Counted from the first letter of the stretch, positions 1-12,989 are shown. The stretch: DNA of 64,000 nt from Litsea cubeba (GCA_012931725.1 CM022948.1:62250962-62314961); one strand, 5' to 3'. Program-made: numbers and translations. Notes: generated from the sequence alone by a model not told the origin.

Positions 1-2448
1 CAAAATCAGGCGAACAATGAACCTCCTCCGAATCATCAAGACGACGAGGTAAATAGAGAAGAAAATGAGTCACGCGCCCTTACCAAAAAGGACGTAGACG
101 GTATCCTCGCCAAAGCAAAAGAAGAGGATATACTCAAGGAGCATGGGATCAAGCCACCATATCCCTTATGGATGGACTCGGTCCCGTTCCCCACCAAATT
201 CAAGCATCCTACTCTCCAAACATATACGGGGAAAGGATCAGCCAGACAGCACGTCATCCACTTCAAGATCCTGACGGGAGCTATCGCGGATCAAGATGCA
301 CTCAAGATTCGCCTCTTTGCAAGTACCCTAAAAGGTACGGCCTTCGATTGGTACTCCACTCTGCCGGATGACTCAATCCAAAACTGGGCCATGCCAGAGA
401 CACGCTTCCTGACTCACTTCAAAGGTGAAGATCATCCCGCTACTATGGCTCAGCTGTGCAGCCTAAAACAGGGGGAGAATGAATCAACATATGACTTCAT
501 TCACAAGTGGAAAGCAATGGCATACAAATGCTCTGATGTATTGCCACAAGCGTCGCTAGTCGACATCTGCCGAAACAACATGAGAGCCAGAATCCGCTCC
601 ATGATCATCGGCAACAAATCAAAAAACCTGGGAGAACTCCTAGAAGCTTCCATGGAAGCTGAAACGGTGATTAAGGACCTCAACAGTCAGAAATCATCAA
701 GAAAAGAGCCAACCGCCATTACGACCTCAAAACCAAAGAAGAAAGAGGTCCTCAATGTGCAGACCAAGTCAGCTCCTCAGCCACCAAAGAAAGCTGAAAA
801 CAAAGCTGTTGGTAAGAGACCTGAACTCTCTGATGCCTTCAAAGAACGAGTAGAGAAGAAATACCCGTTTGATGAAGATGTTGATGAAATCTTCGGGGCT
901 CTTGTGGCAAACGGCAAGCTCACCTTGCCTGAACCAAAAAGACCGGGTGATGTTGGCAAAACCAACGATCCTCGGTACTGTCCATACCACCAGATGATCT
1001 CGCATCCTCTCAATCAATGCTTCGTTGTGAGAGAGAAAATAAATGAGATGTGGAAAAACGGAGTCATCACCTTTGACAAAAACTATGGGTCTGCCTCCGT
1101 CAACATGGTGACATGTGGACAAACATCAAGATCACCGAAGAAGAAGATCACTACTTCCTTCAAGGTGATAAACTCAATCGAAGCGTCCGAGGAACTGGTT
1201 CCTTACCCGACACCAGACTGACAACCGATATGGGTACATCCCGATCTCCTGGAAGATGAAAATTGGGAGGTCGTGAAAACAAAGCCTACAGCTCAACAGC
1301 GAAGGCAGGCTAGGAAACATCTCCTCAAGCTCAAACGGCAAGAGAAGACCCAGCCAAAACTAGAGGTCAAAGAAAAGGCAGAGGCTTCCTCTACCGCTTC
1401 ACTGGAGGTAACAAAAACATCCCTTCCAGAGACTTCAAAGGGGGTAAGGAAATTCACTCTCAGTGATTTCATGCCACCTCAATTCAAAGAAGCCATGCAG
1501 GAGGCATCATACTCTTGCAATTCGGTAGTTGGATTCTCCATTGATGGATACGAGTCCAGCGACACCGATGATGGATTCGAATCCAACTACACAGATGAGT
1601 GGGAGGAGTCCCTTGAAACAGGAGAATATCTCTCCGATGAAGAATGGGTTCCTGAGTCTCATCTTATGCCAGTAATCTGGTATAACCCCCTACAGCCACA
1701 AGGATCCTGGTCTGATGATGAAGAAGACTAAGAAGCTGTACAAGAAATTGCTGCTGACCCAGCACCTCTCATTACTCCAGTGGAAATCAACAATGTTGAG
1801 CCACAAAGAGATGATGAAGAAGAAGATCCGGCTCCCATGCCTGATCTTGAAGAATATGCAAGGATCTTGCAGCGACTCGCTCTAGAACAAGAGCAAGAAC
1901 GCGTCAACGAGCCTCCTCGTAATCCAGAGCCTGAAGTCCCTGAAGACCACCAGGTACATCCTCCCTTAACTCCTGAAAATGGAGAAAATTGCTGGATAGA
2001 CGATCCTCTCACATCCGAGGATGGGTCTGACCCCGATCAGGCAACGTCTCCCGTCAGAGCTTCCTGTAATGTGATAATTCAGGATTATAGCTCTTCCGAA
2101 GCATCGTCCGATGAGAGCACTTACACTCCGGCGACGCCTAGGAATATATCTTCTGGAGCCACCTCGTCTCACGTGACTTTCACTGAGATGACACCCTCTC
2201 AGGTTTCTTCTCCTGAGACTGTGACTTCAAAGTTCACACCCTTCCTGACTGAAGAATTCCCAGCCATTGATGCTTGGGACGATGAATTAGTCAACGAAGA
2301 AGAAAGATTGCTGGATGCTGTTCAGGACTTGTTCCCGGAAAATGCTCCATGCAACACAATCACTGAGGATGGTAACTCTGCTGCTGATACATCCTCAGCA
2401 AATGAAAAACGACAGCCTCTTGATCCTGAAGACAATCTTCCAAACTGA
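1..2448 (+). pseudogene. gag: gag region of the first Tat element, broken by stops
   Basis: One frame runs from before base 1 to 2,448 with in-frame stops at 1,219-1,221 (TGA), 1,729-1,731 (TAA) and 2,446-2,448 (TGA). The capsid-like retrotransposon gag core lies at about 205-700, with a typical tract around KIRLFASTLKGTAFDWY. A degenerate zinc-knuckle-like block of C, H and C residues is at about 976-1,020. The remainder (1,222-2,448) is acidic, S/P/E-rich linker with no recognised domain. The product would be the structural capsid protein that packages element RNA. The stops, plus a frame change near 2,410-2,450, mean no intact protein can be made from this copy. Confidence 0.8.
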
Positions 2449-2449
2449 A

Positions 2450-3410
2450 GACCCTTCTCAAGAAGCTTTCGAAGTTGGTAGAGGCACCCGCTCTGGCCGG
2501 GACTACCACAAAAATTACAACCAATCTTCCTTTACATATGTAAATCCTTCGGGAAAAGATGTTGTAAGCGCCCCTAGTGGCAACAATGATGAACATGCAG
2601 GCCCTAAGGAGGCTTTCAAGTATGACTTGATTGAACATTTCAAGCACATACCTGCACGTCTGCACATCCTAGATTTGTTGCGAATGTCTCCGCACACTCG
2701 TGATAATCTCATTTCGGAATTACAAAAGCTGAATGAGGATGTCGACAAACATGCCCCGCAAGTCCTCCAAATTGAAATGGATTACCGGGTCAAAAACTCA
2801 GAAGCCTCCTCAAAGGGAGAAAAGAAGAAAACTGAGGGATCATGCATTGAATGCCTCTCGGTTAAAAAAGCAGCCAGTGCAACCATCGCCTTTACAAAGG
2901 ACGACCTCCTACTTGGCGAAACCAGGCATAACCGACCCCTGTACTTCACAGGGTATATCAAGGAAATGCCTATGCATAGAGTTCAGATCGACCCAGGTTC
3001 TGCACTCAACCTCATCTCCACATCGGCTCTTGAAGAAGTTGGGCATCCCACCCAGCAAACTGAGCCACACATCTGTATCTATCTTTGGATACGATGGGAG
3101 TACTCAAAGGCCTATCGGCAAAATCAGGTTCAAGTTGCAGATCGGTGATCTTATCTCTGAGGTCACAGTGTATGCAATAAAGACCCCTTCATGCTACAAC
3201 ATCCTTCTCGGACGCCCTTGGATCCATGAGAATGGTGTTGTCCCTTCAACTCTACATCAATGCATCAAGTTTGTTGGCGACGACGGCATGATACATCGAG
3301 TCTTTGCGGACAGAAAACCCTTCAAAGGTAAAGAAGTCCACTTCGCAGACTCACAGATGTATGAAGGTGAAAAAGAAGAAGAGGAGAAGCACACAGCATC
3401 CTTTGCCTGA
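2450..3410 (+). pseudogene. Retropepsin-like aspartic protease region of the first Tat element
   Basis: The aspartic protease active-site motif IDPGSALNLIS is read near 2,986-3,018. The C-terminal half (GYDGSTQRPIGKIRF and then YNILLGRPWI, about 3,085-3,230) is in another frame, so a frameshift lies near 3,040-3,060. This is the polyprotein-processing protease domain of a Ty3 element, with the usual late ILGRPWL-type motif. A further frame change near 3,400 is needed to enter the downstream linker. The upstream part (2,450-2,980) is linker including a short GRGTRSGRDY tract. Confidence 0.75.
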
Positions 3411-3411
3411 A

Positions 3412-4917
3412 AATCTCCAGAAAGATAAAGGCAAAGCTCCTCAACAATCACCGGAAGAAAACAAACCATCCGGTAAATCTGAAGAGAGCATGCTAACTCC
3501 CTTCATCATCTCCCTCAAATCTTCAAAGCCTTTGGTCATCACAACTAAAGTGAAGAAGGCAAAACAAAAGCCTGGGGGCAAATTTGTTGTCTCTTTCGTG
3601 TCTATCATGCAAGACACGGACTCGGATTCAGAGCCAGAAGACGACACATCGTTAAGCCAAGCTGACACTCAGCAAGTTCAGCCTGCTCTTACTCCAATGG
3701 AGACAACTTCTGACATAGAAGATCCTACGTCAGCTTCCTTCGTTGTTCCAGCAACTTCAGCAAAGGAAAAGCCGATCTTCTTCCATAGATCGGAAGCTTC
3801 TTCATCAAACTCCATATTTGAACCTTTCCAAAATAAAGGTACGCCCCAACTATCCTTATATAGATCTGTGGCACAATCTTTTATAAAGAAAATGGGCTAT
3901 GACGCTCAAAACCCAGTCGGTTTGGGAGAAGGACGCGGTATTCTGACGCCATTGGGGCCCGTCTTGACCAAAAGCCAGCTGGAAGATTGGAGACTCTACG
4001 GCTATGTAGAAAAGTCTTCACACGGGTTAGGGTATGATCCTGACACTCCCTTGAGACAGTTGACACAAAGGCTTAAAAGTCAATATACTGACCAAGCCTC
4101 AACATCTCAAATCCATGAAGACATCGATCTCCCTGGATATCTCTTTGATGAGTCACCTGACAAAGATCCAGGAAGCTCATCCAATTGGCACGATTTCTCC
4201 GAAAATGAAGAGGAGTTGTCCGATGGCACAGACGTGTGGACTTCTGACCCAGAAGAACCCTCATCTCCAAAAGAAGTAGCCTACTTCGACTCGGTTTCAA
4301 CAGGCGATTGGGATCATCTCATAGCAAGCCTTGGGAAAATTACCGATCAAGAAGACCCGTGGAAAGGAACAAAACCTTGGTCTGGAAATGCCCTTGAAAC
4401 CCTAGAAGGTTTCGTTGAGCTGGAAGCCTCCGAAAATATTGTGGAGGAACCACCTTCGAACCTTCCAACAGAAGATCCTGTTCAAAAGATAGACTTGGGA
4501 ACACCAGATAACCCACGTCCTGTATTCATAAGCAAGAATATAAAGGATGATGAGTTACCCGAGTATATCGCCTTTCTTCGTGAGTTCGTTGATTGCTTTG
4601 CATGGTCTTACGCTGAAATGCCAGGCTTAGACCCCAAAATAGTAGTTCACAAACTCAATCTTCAAGAAGACATCAAGCCTGTCAAGCAAGGCCAAAGAAG
4701 ATTCCGTCCAGATGTGATGGATAAAATTGAACAAGAAGTTCAAAAACTCAAAAGCGTCGGCTTCATCCGTGAGGAACAACATCCTGAATGGTTGGCCAAC
4801 ATTGTCCCCGTGACAAAGAAAAATAGGCAGATCAGGGTCTGTATTGATTATAGAGACCTGAATGGCGCATGCCCAAAAGATGAATTTCCAGCTCCCCATA
4901 CCAGAGGTAATGATTGA
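3412..4917 (+). pseudogene. G-patch-bearing linker and N-terminal reverse transcriptase of the first Tat element
   Basis: After an acidic linker this frame has a convincing G-patch at about 3,868-4,040: MGYD...GLGEGRGILTPLGP followed by a late HGLGYDP. G-patches are glycine-rich RNA-binding modules, and similar ones lie between protease and RT in some plant Ty3 elements. From about 4,500 the frame gives the RT N-terminus: a DCFAWSYAEMPG block, a conserved stretch around HPEWLANIVPVTKKN, and RVCIDYRDLNGACPKDEFP. The frame ends at 4,917; RT continues in another frame from about 4,880, so one frameshift sits at 4,880-4,900. Confidence 0.75.
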
Positions 4918-6580
4918 TAATACCTGTGGATTCGAGCGAATGACATTCATGGATGGTTTCTCTGGCTACAATCAGATAAAGATGCATCCTGAGGATGAAA
5001 AACATACATCCTTTCGAACCCCATTTGGCGTGTATTGTTACACTGTCATGCCATTTGGTCTGAAGAATGCTGGTGCCACATATCAGAGGGCTATGATGAA
5101 AATATTCCAAGATATGCAGCACAAGACGGTTGAATGTTACGTTGATGACCTCGCCGTCAAAAGCAAAAGAAAAGAAGATCATCTCGAAAACCTTCGAGAA
5201 GTCTTCCTCCGGCTTCGCAAACACAAACTGCGAATGAATCCATTGAAATGCTTCTTCGGCGTCTCGTCGGGTAAGTTCCTCGGATTCTTAGTTCGGAAAG
5301 CTGGAATAGAGCTTGACCCCATAAAAGTCAAAGCCATTCTAGAAATGCCCTCTCCAAGAACCTTGAGAGAACTCAAAGGGCTTCAAGGGAGATTGGCCTA
5401 CATCAGACGGTTCATCTCCAATCTTTCGGGGAAATGCCGTCCATTCTCCCGGTTGATGAAAAAGGGTGTAAACTTTGTCTGGGATGCTGACTGTGAAGCT
5501 GCTTTCCAAGACATCAAGTCATACCTGACAAAACCTCCAGTGTTAGCTGCTCCTACCACTGGAAAACCATTCATCTTGTACACAAGAGCCCTTGATCACT
5601 CTCTGGGAGCTCTGCTTGCGCAAGAAAATGATCAAAGAAAAGAAGCTGCTCTATATTACCTCAGCCGCATGCTAGTAGGTGCAGAGCATCGCTACTCTCC
5701 AGTCGAAAAAGAATGTCTTGCAGTGATGTTCGCCGTACAAAAGCTGCGTCACTACTTGCTTTCCAACACAGTCTACCTGGTCTCGAGGGTCAACCTCTTG
5801 AAGGTCCTTGTCACAAAGGCAGGTTCTCTCAATGCTCGACTGGCAAAATGGTCCATCCTTCTGTCACAATTTGATATTAGGTATGTACCACAAAAAGCAA
5901 TCAAAGGGCAAGCTCTAGCGGACTTCCTCGCAGAGCATCCATTGCCTAAAGATTCTCCACTCAGAGATGATCTCCCAGACGAACCAGTCTACAATGTGGA
6001 GACTTTCTCACAAAGTGCCTCCTGGGACATGTACTTTGACGGTGCAACCAGGACAAATGAAAAAAGACAGCTGATCTCGGGAGTTGGCATCCTCTTTGTT
6101 AGCCCCGACAAATACATGATTCCACACGCTTTCTCGCTACTGGAACCATGCACAAACAATGCAGCTGAATATCAAGCTCTGATCTTAGGATTGGAACTCG
6201 CCATCGAATCCGGTATCACCATGCTGGAAGTCTTTGGAGACTCTCAACTGATCGTCAACCAGATGAATCAGAAATTTGAAGTCAGGAAGCCAGATTTGTT
6301 GCCCTACTACAACAAGGCACAATCACTTCTGCAAAAGTTTGACATCTGTCACATCACCCACATTCGTAGAGGTGAAAACATACGTGCAGATGCCCTAGCC
6401 GGACTTGCCGCATCCATGGCAATCCAGGAAGGGGAAAACATGCAAATCACAGTGTGCGAAAGGAGAATCCTTCCTCCTCTTAACACACACCAAGCAGTTG
6501 CTGAATGCCACCAAAGTGGTCGGAAGTCGGATTTCAATCCTTCAAACTTCAATCGGCGACTGGAGGGATCCGTTCATTGA
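4862..6580 (+). pseudogene. pol: Reverse transcriptase with tandem RNase H domains, first Tat element
   Basis: The RT palm follows in this frame: FMDGFSGYNQIKMHPEDE (first catalytic Asp), MPFGLKNAGATYQRAM and the YVDD catalytic box near 5,137-5,150. A first RNase H follows at about 5,560-5,770, with the ALYYLSRMLVGAEHRYSP block. A second, archaeal-type RNase H lies at about 6,000-6,410, showing YFDGATR, NNAAEYQALILGLELA, GDSQLIVNQ and ADALAGLA. The double RNase H is the reason for placing this element in the Tat group. The frame ends at 6,580, and a short stretch in another frame bridges to integrase. Confidence 0.85.
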
Positions 6581-6599
6581 TTACATTATGTTCGGAATC

Positions 6600-7819
6600 C
6601 TACCTGAAGATCCAAAAGAACGGGTAAGCATCCAAAGGCGAACCCCAAGCTTCCATTTGGATATTCCTTCAAAAAATCCTTTACAGGAAATCCTTCAACG
6701 GAGTACTTCTACGCTGCTTGTCACAACAAGAGGCTGAAGAAACACTCAAAGAAGTTCATGCTGGTCTTTGTGGAGCTCATCAGGCTGGACCTAAGCTCTA
6801 TGATCAGATAAAAAGGTTAGGATATTACTGGCCTACCATGGTAGCTGACGCAATGCAATTTGCTAAGCGCTGCCAACAATGCCAAGTTCATGGAGATTAC
6901 ATTCACATGCCTCCAGAATGGCTGCATCCTACAGCGATCTCATGGCCTTTCGAAGCCTGGGGTATGGACATCATAGGTCCTATTTCTCCCCCTTCAAGCA
7001 AAGGTCATCGCTTCATCTTCGCCGCTACGGATTACTTCTCCAAGTGGTCAGAAGCATTTGCGTTTAACGAAATGAAGACCTCATCAGTCCTTCAGTTCCT
7101 TCGCACCAACATCATTTGTCGTTTCGGCATACCCAAAAGATTCGTCCATGATAACGGACCACAGTTCCGGGATCATCGATTTTACAGGTTCTGCGACAAA
7201 TACAAAATCCAAAGCTGTCCTTCGACTCCATACAATCCGGCCAGCAAACGGGTTAGCAGAAGCTTTCAACAAGACACTCTGCAAAATCCTCAAAAAAAAT
7301 GGTCTCTAGTCACAAAGAGACTGGAGCGACAAAATGTCCGAAGCTTTGTGGGCCTATCGAACCACCGTTCGAGGACCAACCCATAGCACACCATTCTCCT
7401 TGGTTTATGGATGCGAAGCTGTCGTGCCCTTGGAAGTATAAATTCCTTCCTTGAGGGTATCCTTGCAAAATGACATGACTCAAGAAAGCAATGTCAAATT
7501 GCGACTCCATGAGCTGGACAATCTCGATGAGAAACGGCTCGAAGCTCAACAAAGCATTGAACTTTACCAAGCACGTATGGCAGGATCTTTCGATAAAAAG
7601 GTCAGGCAACGCGCCTACAAAAAGAGTGACTTGGTTCTTGCGGTAAAAAGACCAATGGTCTTCGCTCACAAGTCCAAAGGCAAATTTGAGCCAAAATGGG
7701 AGGGACCCTACGTCATCGACAAGGTTTTCTCCAACGGCGCATACGCACTCCTAAACATGGAAGGTGACAGATGTATGCTGCCCATCAACGGCAAGTTCTT
7801 AAAGCGGTACTACCCTTGA
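6600..7819 (+). pseudogene. Integrase of the first Tat element, frameshifted
   Basis: The HHCC zinc-binding part is visible at about 6,730-6,890 (HAGLCGAHQAG, GYYWPTM, CQQCQVHG). The catalytic core follows with WGMDIIGP (Asp 1), DNGPQF (Asp 2) and, after a frameshift near 7,245, the stretch holding the catalytic Glu in another frame. The C-terminal domain reads in a third frame at 7,451-7,819, with KFEPKWEGPYVIDKVFS and a KRYYP end, which is the normal C-terminus of Ty3 polyproteins. The protein would insert element cDNA into the chromosome. At least two frameshifts inactivate this copy. Confidence 0.8.
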
Positions 7820-8170
7820 AGACTTACCCAACTGGGTAAGAGCAATGCCTGTACGGCCAAAACCGGTTTCCAGGTACACGCTCGCTAAACCCACCATCTA
7901 TTTTAGAATTTTCATATCAAATGTTGAAATTTCTAGAAATCTAAAACAATGCTTACTTTTATCGTTTCATTGTTCAAAAAAAATAATATATCCAAGTTTA
8001 GGAACCTTTCCCTAACTTGACCAAAATTTTCAACCCTTGACCCCAAAATTCATGGTTTGAAACAAAATCCGGATTCAGGGATTTCCACCCTAGTCCACCC
8101 TGCCTTTTACCGCCAACATGGTTTAGGTCAAAACTTATGACCCTCGTGTCTTTAAACAAAAAAATGGTTT
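7820..8170. other. Non-coding spacer after pol
   Basis: About 350 bp, A/T-rich, between the pol stop and the first repeat array. No ORF, LTR end or polypurine tract was recognised in it. Confidence 0.6.
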
Positions 8171-8179
8171 TTCAAAAAC

Positions 8180-8645
8180 CGCGAGGACGCGACGCTTAGT
8201 CGATACTCGCACAAATCGGTAAGCAAACGAACCACCGTTCGACACTTCCAAAATCGCAGGGAAGCGACCTTTCGTCGGGTACTTGCAAAATCCAAAAACT
8301 GTGGAGATGCAACATTTCAGTTGATATCCACAACCCAAATTTCAAAGGTTCGAAAAAACCTAAAAAACTGTGGAGACGCAACATTTCAGTTGATATCCAT
8401 CACCCAAAGGTTCGAGGGAAAACCACAAATTTCAAAAATCGTGGGGAAACGACATCAAGTCAGTACCCGCAAAACCAAATTTTTGAAAAAGCAAGGATGC
8501 GACATTCCATCGATACTTGCACCCAAATCCGCGAGGATGCGACATTCCATCGATACTCGCAACCGAATGAGCAAGGATGCGACATTCCATCGCTACTTGC
8601 AAGAACATTCAGCCGGGATGCGACTTTTAGTCGATACTTGCATTT
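8180..8645 (+). repeat. Degenerate tandem array, core gcgaggatgcgacattccat
   Basis: A core close to gcgaggatgcgacattccat followed by cgatacttgca recurs about nine times with spacing of roughly 45-85 bp. The last three units (about 8,505-8,620) are nearly identical and the earlier ones diverged. The array lies between pol and the antisense gene, a place where Tat-type elements often carry tandem repeats. Confidence 0.75.
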
Positions 8646-8657
8646 TTTGAAAACCAA

Positions 8658-9045
8658 ACCGGCTATAAATGCCATCAAAAACAGGCTATAAATGCCACAA
8701 ACCGGCTATAAATGCCACAAACCGGCTATCAATGCCACCAAAACAAAACCCGGATATCAATGCCACAAACAAAAAACTTGGATTTCAACAAAAAAAAACG
8801 GTTATCAATGCCACCAAAACAAAACAGGCTATCAATGCCACCAAAAACCGCTATAGATGCCACAAAACAAACCGGCTATCAATGCCACCCAACAAATTCG
8901 GCTATCAATGCCACCAAAACTGGCTATAGATGCCACCAAAAAAAAAAAAACTCGGCTATCAATGCCACAAGAAAAGCTGGCTCTCATGCCAAAATTGGCT
9001 TCCATGCCACAAACAAAAACCTGGCTTTCATGCCAAAACAATACT
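8658..9045 (+). repeat. Tandem array of ggctataaatgccac units
   Basis: About fifteen units of the form aaccggctataaatgccac or aaccggctatcaatgccacc, 18-35 bp apart, with A-rich spacers of variable length. Early units read tataaatgcc, middle ones tatcaatgcc, and the last ones ctctcatgcc or ctttcatgcc. The same core word recurs in the solo LTR at 17,176-17,265. Confidence 0.8.
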
Positions 9046-9083
9046 TGACAAAAGATTTTCACAAAATGACAACCTTTTGATCA

Positions 9084-9206
9084 AATCCCATTTAGCAATT
9101 ACTTTTATCACAAAAAGATTCAAGTGAGCGTAGGGATAAAAAAAAAAGAAAATCCCATTTAGCAATTACTTTTATCACAAAAAGATTCAAGTGAGCGTAG
9201 GGATAA
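9084..9206 (+). repeat. Two-copy direct repeat, about 57 bp
   Basis: The stretch beginning aatcccatttagcaattac and ending gtgagcgtagggata occurs at about 9,084-9,144 and again at about 9,152-9,206, joined by an A-run. The two copies are almost identical. Confidence 0.8.
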
Positions 9207-9217
9207 CAAAAAAAAAA

Positions 9218-9385
9218 GAGGTACCAAAAAATACATGTGGTACAAAAAAAAAAAGAAAGTGTTCACAAGCATACAAAAAAAAAGAGTACCAAAAAAATAC
9301 ATGTGGTACCAAAAAAAAAAAGTGTTCACAAGCACTACAAAAAAAAAAGTACCAAAAAAATACAAGTGGTACCAAAAAAAGAAGA
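9218..9385 (+). repeat. Tandem repeat of gtaccaaaaaaatacatgtgg units with A-runs
   Basis: Three units of roughly 60 bp, each with ggtacc, a long A-run, tacatgtggtacc (or tacaagtggtacc) and gtgttcacaagca. It looks low-complexity but the unit boundaries are clear. It ends about 40 bp from the 3' end of the antisense gene. Confidence 0.75.
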
Positions 9386-9421
9386 AGGATGGTTTCTATA
9401 AAAAAAAAATAATACAGGAGC

Positions 9422-12400
9422 TCAATCAAAAATGGTCTCCAGCCAAGAGTTCAGCTCCTTAAGCAAGCTTTTGGCCTCATCCGTCAAGGATTCCAAGGCA
9501 CGCTTCTTCAGGAACCTGCCATGAGATGCTGGGGTGGGCTGTAACCCTTCTTCTGCACTGGGAAGCTTCCCTTCGAGCGGTTTTCCATTGTTTGTCCTCA
9601 TCAGACTTCCTTTTGAGAACTCGATTGGCATCCGCAACTCGATGAATCAGAGCAGTCTCCCTTTCACGAGCCTCTGTTATTTCAGTCCACTTGGCAGCGA
9701 CTTATGCTTGCAGATGCTCAAGACGTTTCCTGGCCTCATCGACCTCCCTATCAAGGATGTTAAGGTCATGTGTCAGCCTAATGATGGTTATCTCTTCTAA
9801 GTTCCTCTCTCGGACTGCCTGCTTCTTGCTTTCTGTAGCCTCATCCAGGTCAGATTGAGCCTTATCCGTAGGGTCCAGAACATCTCCTTGAAGAACTGAT
9901 CGTCAGGAAAACCCATGGTCTCAAAACCACTTGTCACCCAGCTCAATGATCCTATTAACGATCGCCCTGGCATATGTGACATCCAGACCAGCCTCTTCAG
10001 CATCACCGAGAATCTCACGCACATGCTGGATCATGCTAAATCCGGCTTCCAAGTGCCCAGAAAAGAGAGTCTCAATCCAAGAGCTCAGAACTCGCACCAC
10101 CACCTTCTTCGCAAAAAGAAGAGATGGCCCAACTGAAGATTCGCCCAACTCCGTTGGTCGGCTGCTCATGTCATCATCTGTTGAAAGAGTAACAAAGAAC
10201 TCTTTCCAGTTGAAGCTGCTCCTGCTCGGGAAGGAATCTCAGCGCGAGGAATCTCCTCAACATTGTCAGAATTGGTCCCAGGAGTCTCTACCTCTGGATT
10301 AACCTCTGGCATCCCTTGCTCTGGAAGCGACGGACCCTCCTCTGTCACTTCAAAACCTGCCAAAAGAAACACAAAAAGGTATGAATATAATCCTGTTTGA
10401 AAATCATTATCAGGGTTATTACTATAAAATACCTTCTTCGACGACTGGCGGAACACTCTCTTCCTCCATGAACTCATCGAAAGCATCATCAACATTTGCG
10501 TCCATCGATGGTTCAAAGTCATCAGAACCCTGTGGCAAGTCAGCTGACAGAAAAAAAATGTTAGCAAACCAAGTAAAAAAAAAAAAAGAGCAAAAGAAGT
10601 CGTACCAATTGGAGATTCTGGATTTACTCCAGAGTCCCTCGGTTCTTCTTCAGGTGCCTCAACAGGATCCATCACCACCTCATCGGTTGGGACCTCAGGC
10701 ATCACCAAGTCTTCCTCTGCTAAAAAAAAAAGAGAAGAAAAGCAGAAACAAGAAGCAAATCATAACATGGAAAAAATCCCATGAAAAGAAATGGAAAGAG
10801 AAAAAGGAAGAATCATACCTTCACCGACGGTCTCTTCTTCTCGGCTTCTCTTCTCTGGAGGCTCGTCAGCATCCACTGGCACATCCTCATTGATAGTAAG
10901 AGGAACTTCCAAGTCAGGAGAGTCCTCATGCTGCCCCTTGCTGCGATGATGACTCCTCCCCCTCTTACTCCGGCGGGTTCGCTTCTTAGAAGAACCTGCC
11001 CCGCTCTCAGAGTCAGGTTTCCCACTTGACTCCTCACTGGATGGTCTGCTCTTGCAAGTAGACTCCACGGAAGCTTGCCTCTGTGCCGCTTGCATCCAAG
11101 CGCCAAGTTCGGCTTCCTCCTGTTCTAGCTGCTCCAAAGCCTCATCAGGTAATTTCTCGAACAGCTTCAGAACCAATGACGCCCTGGTCACCGAGAAAGC
11201 CTATCTTGTGCTTCTCTCCAGAAAGGAAGGCCCAAACTTCCTCTCGCCGGATGCCATCCGACTTTCCAAGGCCCTTTCCAGATGCCAGCTTCACATCAAG
11301 CTCCTTCTTGGAAAGCCCCTGATATGCCAAAAAGCTCTCCGGGAACCACTTCGCAAAGCCGGCAGTCCGGGAAGTCAGCAACACAGGATAAGAAATCATG
11401 GCTGTAGTGTCTTCAGCACTATAGAAAGCCCATGCATTTCTCCCGTCCTGTAAACCTCCAAAGCGCTTCACCATGCTTGAAGGCGCTCCAACAACGCCTT
11501 GAGAAAAGCCCAGCTGCAAAGCAAAGCGAGAGGGTACATACGGCTGGATGTCGACGAAAAGATGTCTGCGGTACACCATTGTGCCGACACGTATGCTGAA
11601 AAGCCACTCTCTCTCTCTGCATTTTTCAAGGAATAATGCCTTTCCGATCCCGCCCTGGTAGAGTCTCGGGAGGCACCAAAATCAAAAGCCTTCTACCGCA
11701 ACTCCGGAGAAAGCTTCACTGAAGACTGCCCCATCTCGACGTCCCTGAACCGTCGGATCCTCATGCGGGCAAACAAGAGTGATTCGGACACGGCTTTGCC
11801 CTTAGCCAGTCGAATCATCAGAGGATCATCATCCTGTGCAGCACCCAGCCGATGGAAGCCAGGACAGTGGTATACATACCACGAATAAAAGATACGGACT
11901 GAAAATACCCTATTCATGGGAAGCCCAAGCCGAACCAAAAAAGCAGCAGCCTGCAGTTCGGTACACAAGTAGGAGTAAAGAGCTGGCACTAAAGCAAGCT
12001 GCTCTCCAAACGCCATCTGACAAGCCGGAAAAATACAATGCGGCCTGATGTGCGTTCCATCTCCTCTAGCAAAAATAGCCTCACCAAGCCAATAAGTGAG
12101 GTAAACAGCGAGATCTCTCCGCAGTGCAATGTCAGGACATATGGCGTTTGTATTTGCACAGCAATCTCTCAACTCTTCTTGCATGGCCAAGATCTTCTTT
12201 GAACTTGGATCCTGAGCTCCGGCTTCCTGGGTCACGCTATCAGAAGACTCACTGCTATCAAAAAAGTTGGGGAATGAAGAGCTAAAACTCTTCCAACTGC
12301 TGGATCTAACTTTCAAACCCCCCTTCTCCTTCAAAAAAATCATAGAAGGCGACGAGCTGAAAGTATAAAAAGCCTGAACTCCTCAGACTGCCCCTCGAGG

Positions 12401-12894
12401 ACGCTGTCAATCGGCATAAACTCCTCATAGAGTTTGCCGAGGATGGGCAATCCGGTAATAGCGCTCAGCTCCTTCAAAGAAAAACCAATCTCACCATTCG
12501 TCACAACGAAGGTATTGGTTTGTGGGAGGAATGACTCCAGCATAGCCATGAAGGCCTCGTCGGAAAAGATCACGGTCTCCCTAAAGGCGCGGACCGCATC
12601 AAAAATCCCGGCTTCCTTCAAAACGGCGCCACCAATCAGCAGGACGCGATCAGTCCACGACTTCCACTCGGAGTCAGCATTGAAGCGGCCACGAAGTCGG
12701 AAAGGCTTGATCCAATTGCTGCCATCACCACTGAAAATACCAAGGCCCACCGGTCTCAAATCGACCGACGGATAATCAGAGCCCTGGTAGCCGCTGGATG
12801 GCATCAACAGGTCCATGTCAACAGGCGACCTCTCCGTATATCCAGGAGAACCGCCAACAAAAACCCCGGTCTTGATTACATTTGTCATTCTCAC
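9422..12894 (-). pseudogene. Antisense gene with plant mobile domain (PMD, aminotransferase-like), decayed
   Basis: Read from 12,894 downward, the protein shows a clear PMD: FSDEAFMAMLESFLPQTNTF, then GEIGFSLKELSAITGLPILG (about 12,430-12,540). It continues in a second frame at 12,343-11,693 (LAVYLTYWLGEAIF, CIFPACQMAFGEQLALVPAL) and a third at 11,630-11,145 (WLFSIRVGT, PYVPSRFALQLGF). A basic/acidic linker (11,191-10,760) and a tail (10,169-9,422, including FSGHLEAGFSMIQH) follow. Frame breaks near 12,363, 11,690 and 9,920 could be introns or mutations; the first looks like loss of one T in a T-run. PMD proteins are domesticated or carried by plant transposons and their molecular role is poorly known. 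The gene runs opposite to gag-pol, as the antisense ORF of some Tat elements does. Confidence 0.75.
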
Positions 12895-12989
12895 CCAGCT
12901 TGGGGGATCTTCCCTCTTAGGGCACGTGGGGGCAAGGCTCAGAATCGAGACGGTGCGATCAAACGTCGACTGGGTAAATCAGTCCTGAA

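Noticed and set aside
8666..9045. CRISPR-like regular repeats
   Set aside because: Unit spacing is irregular, spacers are A-rich and not unique, and the host is a plant; it is a transposon-associated tandem repeat.
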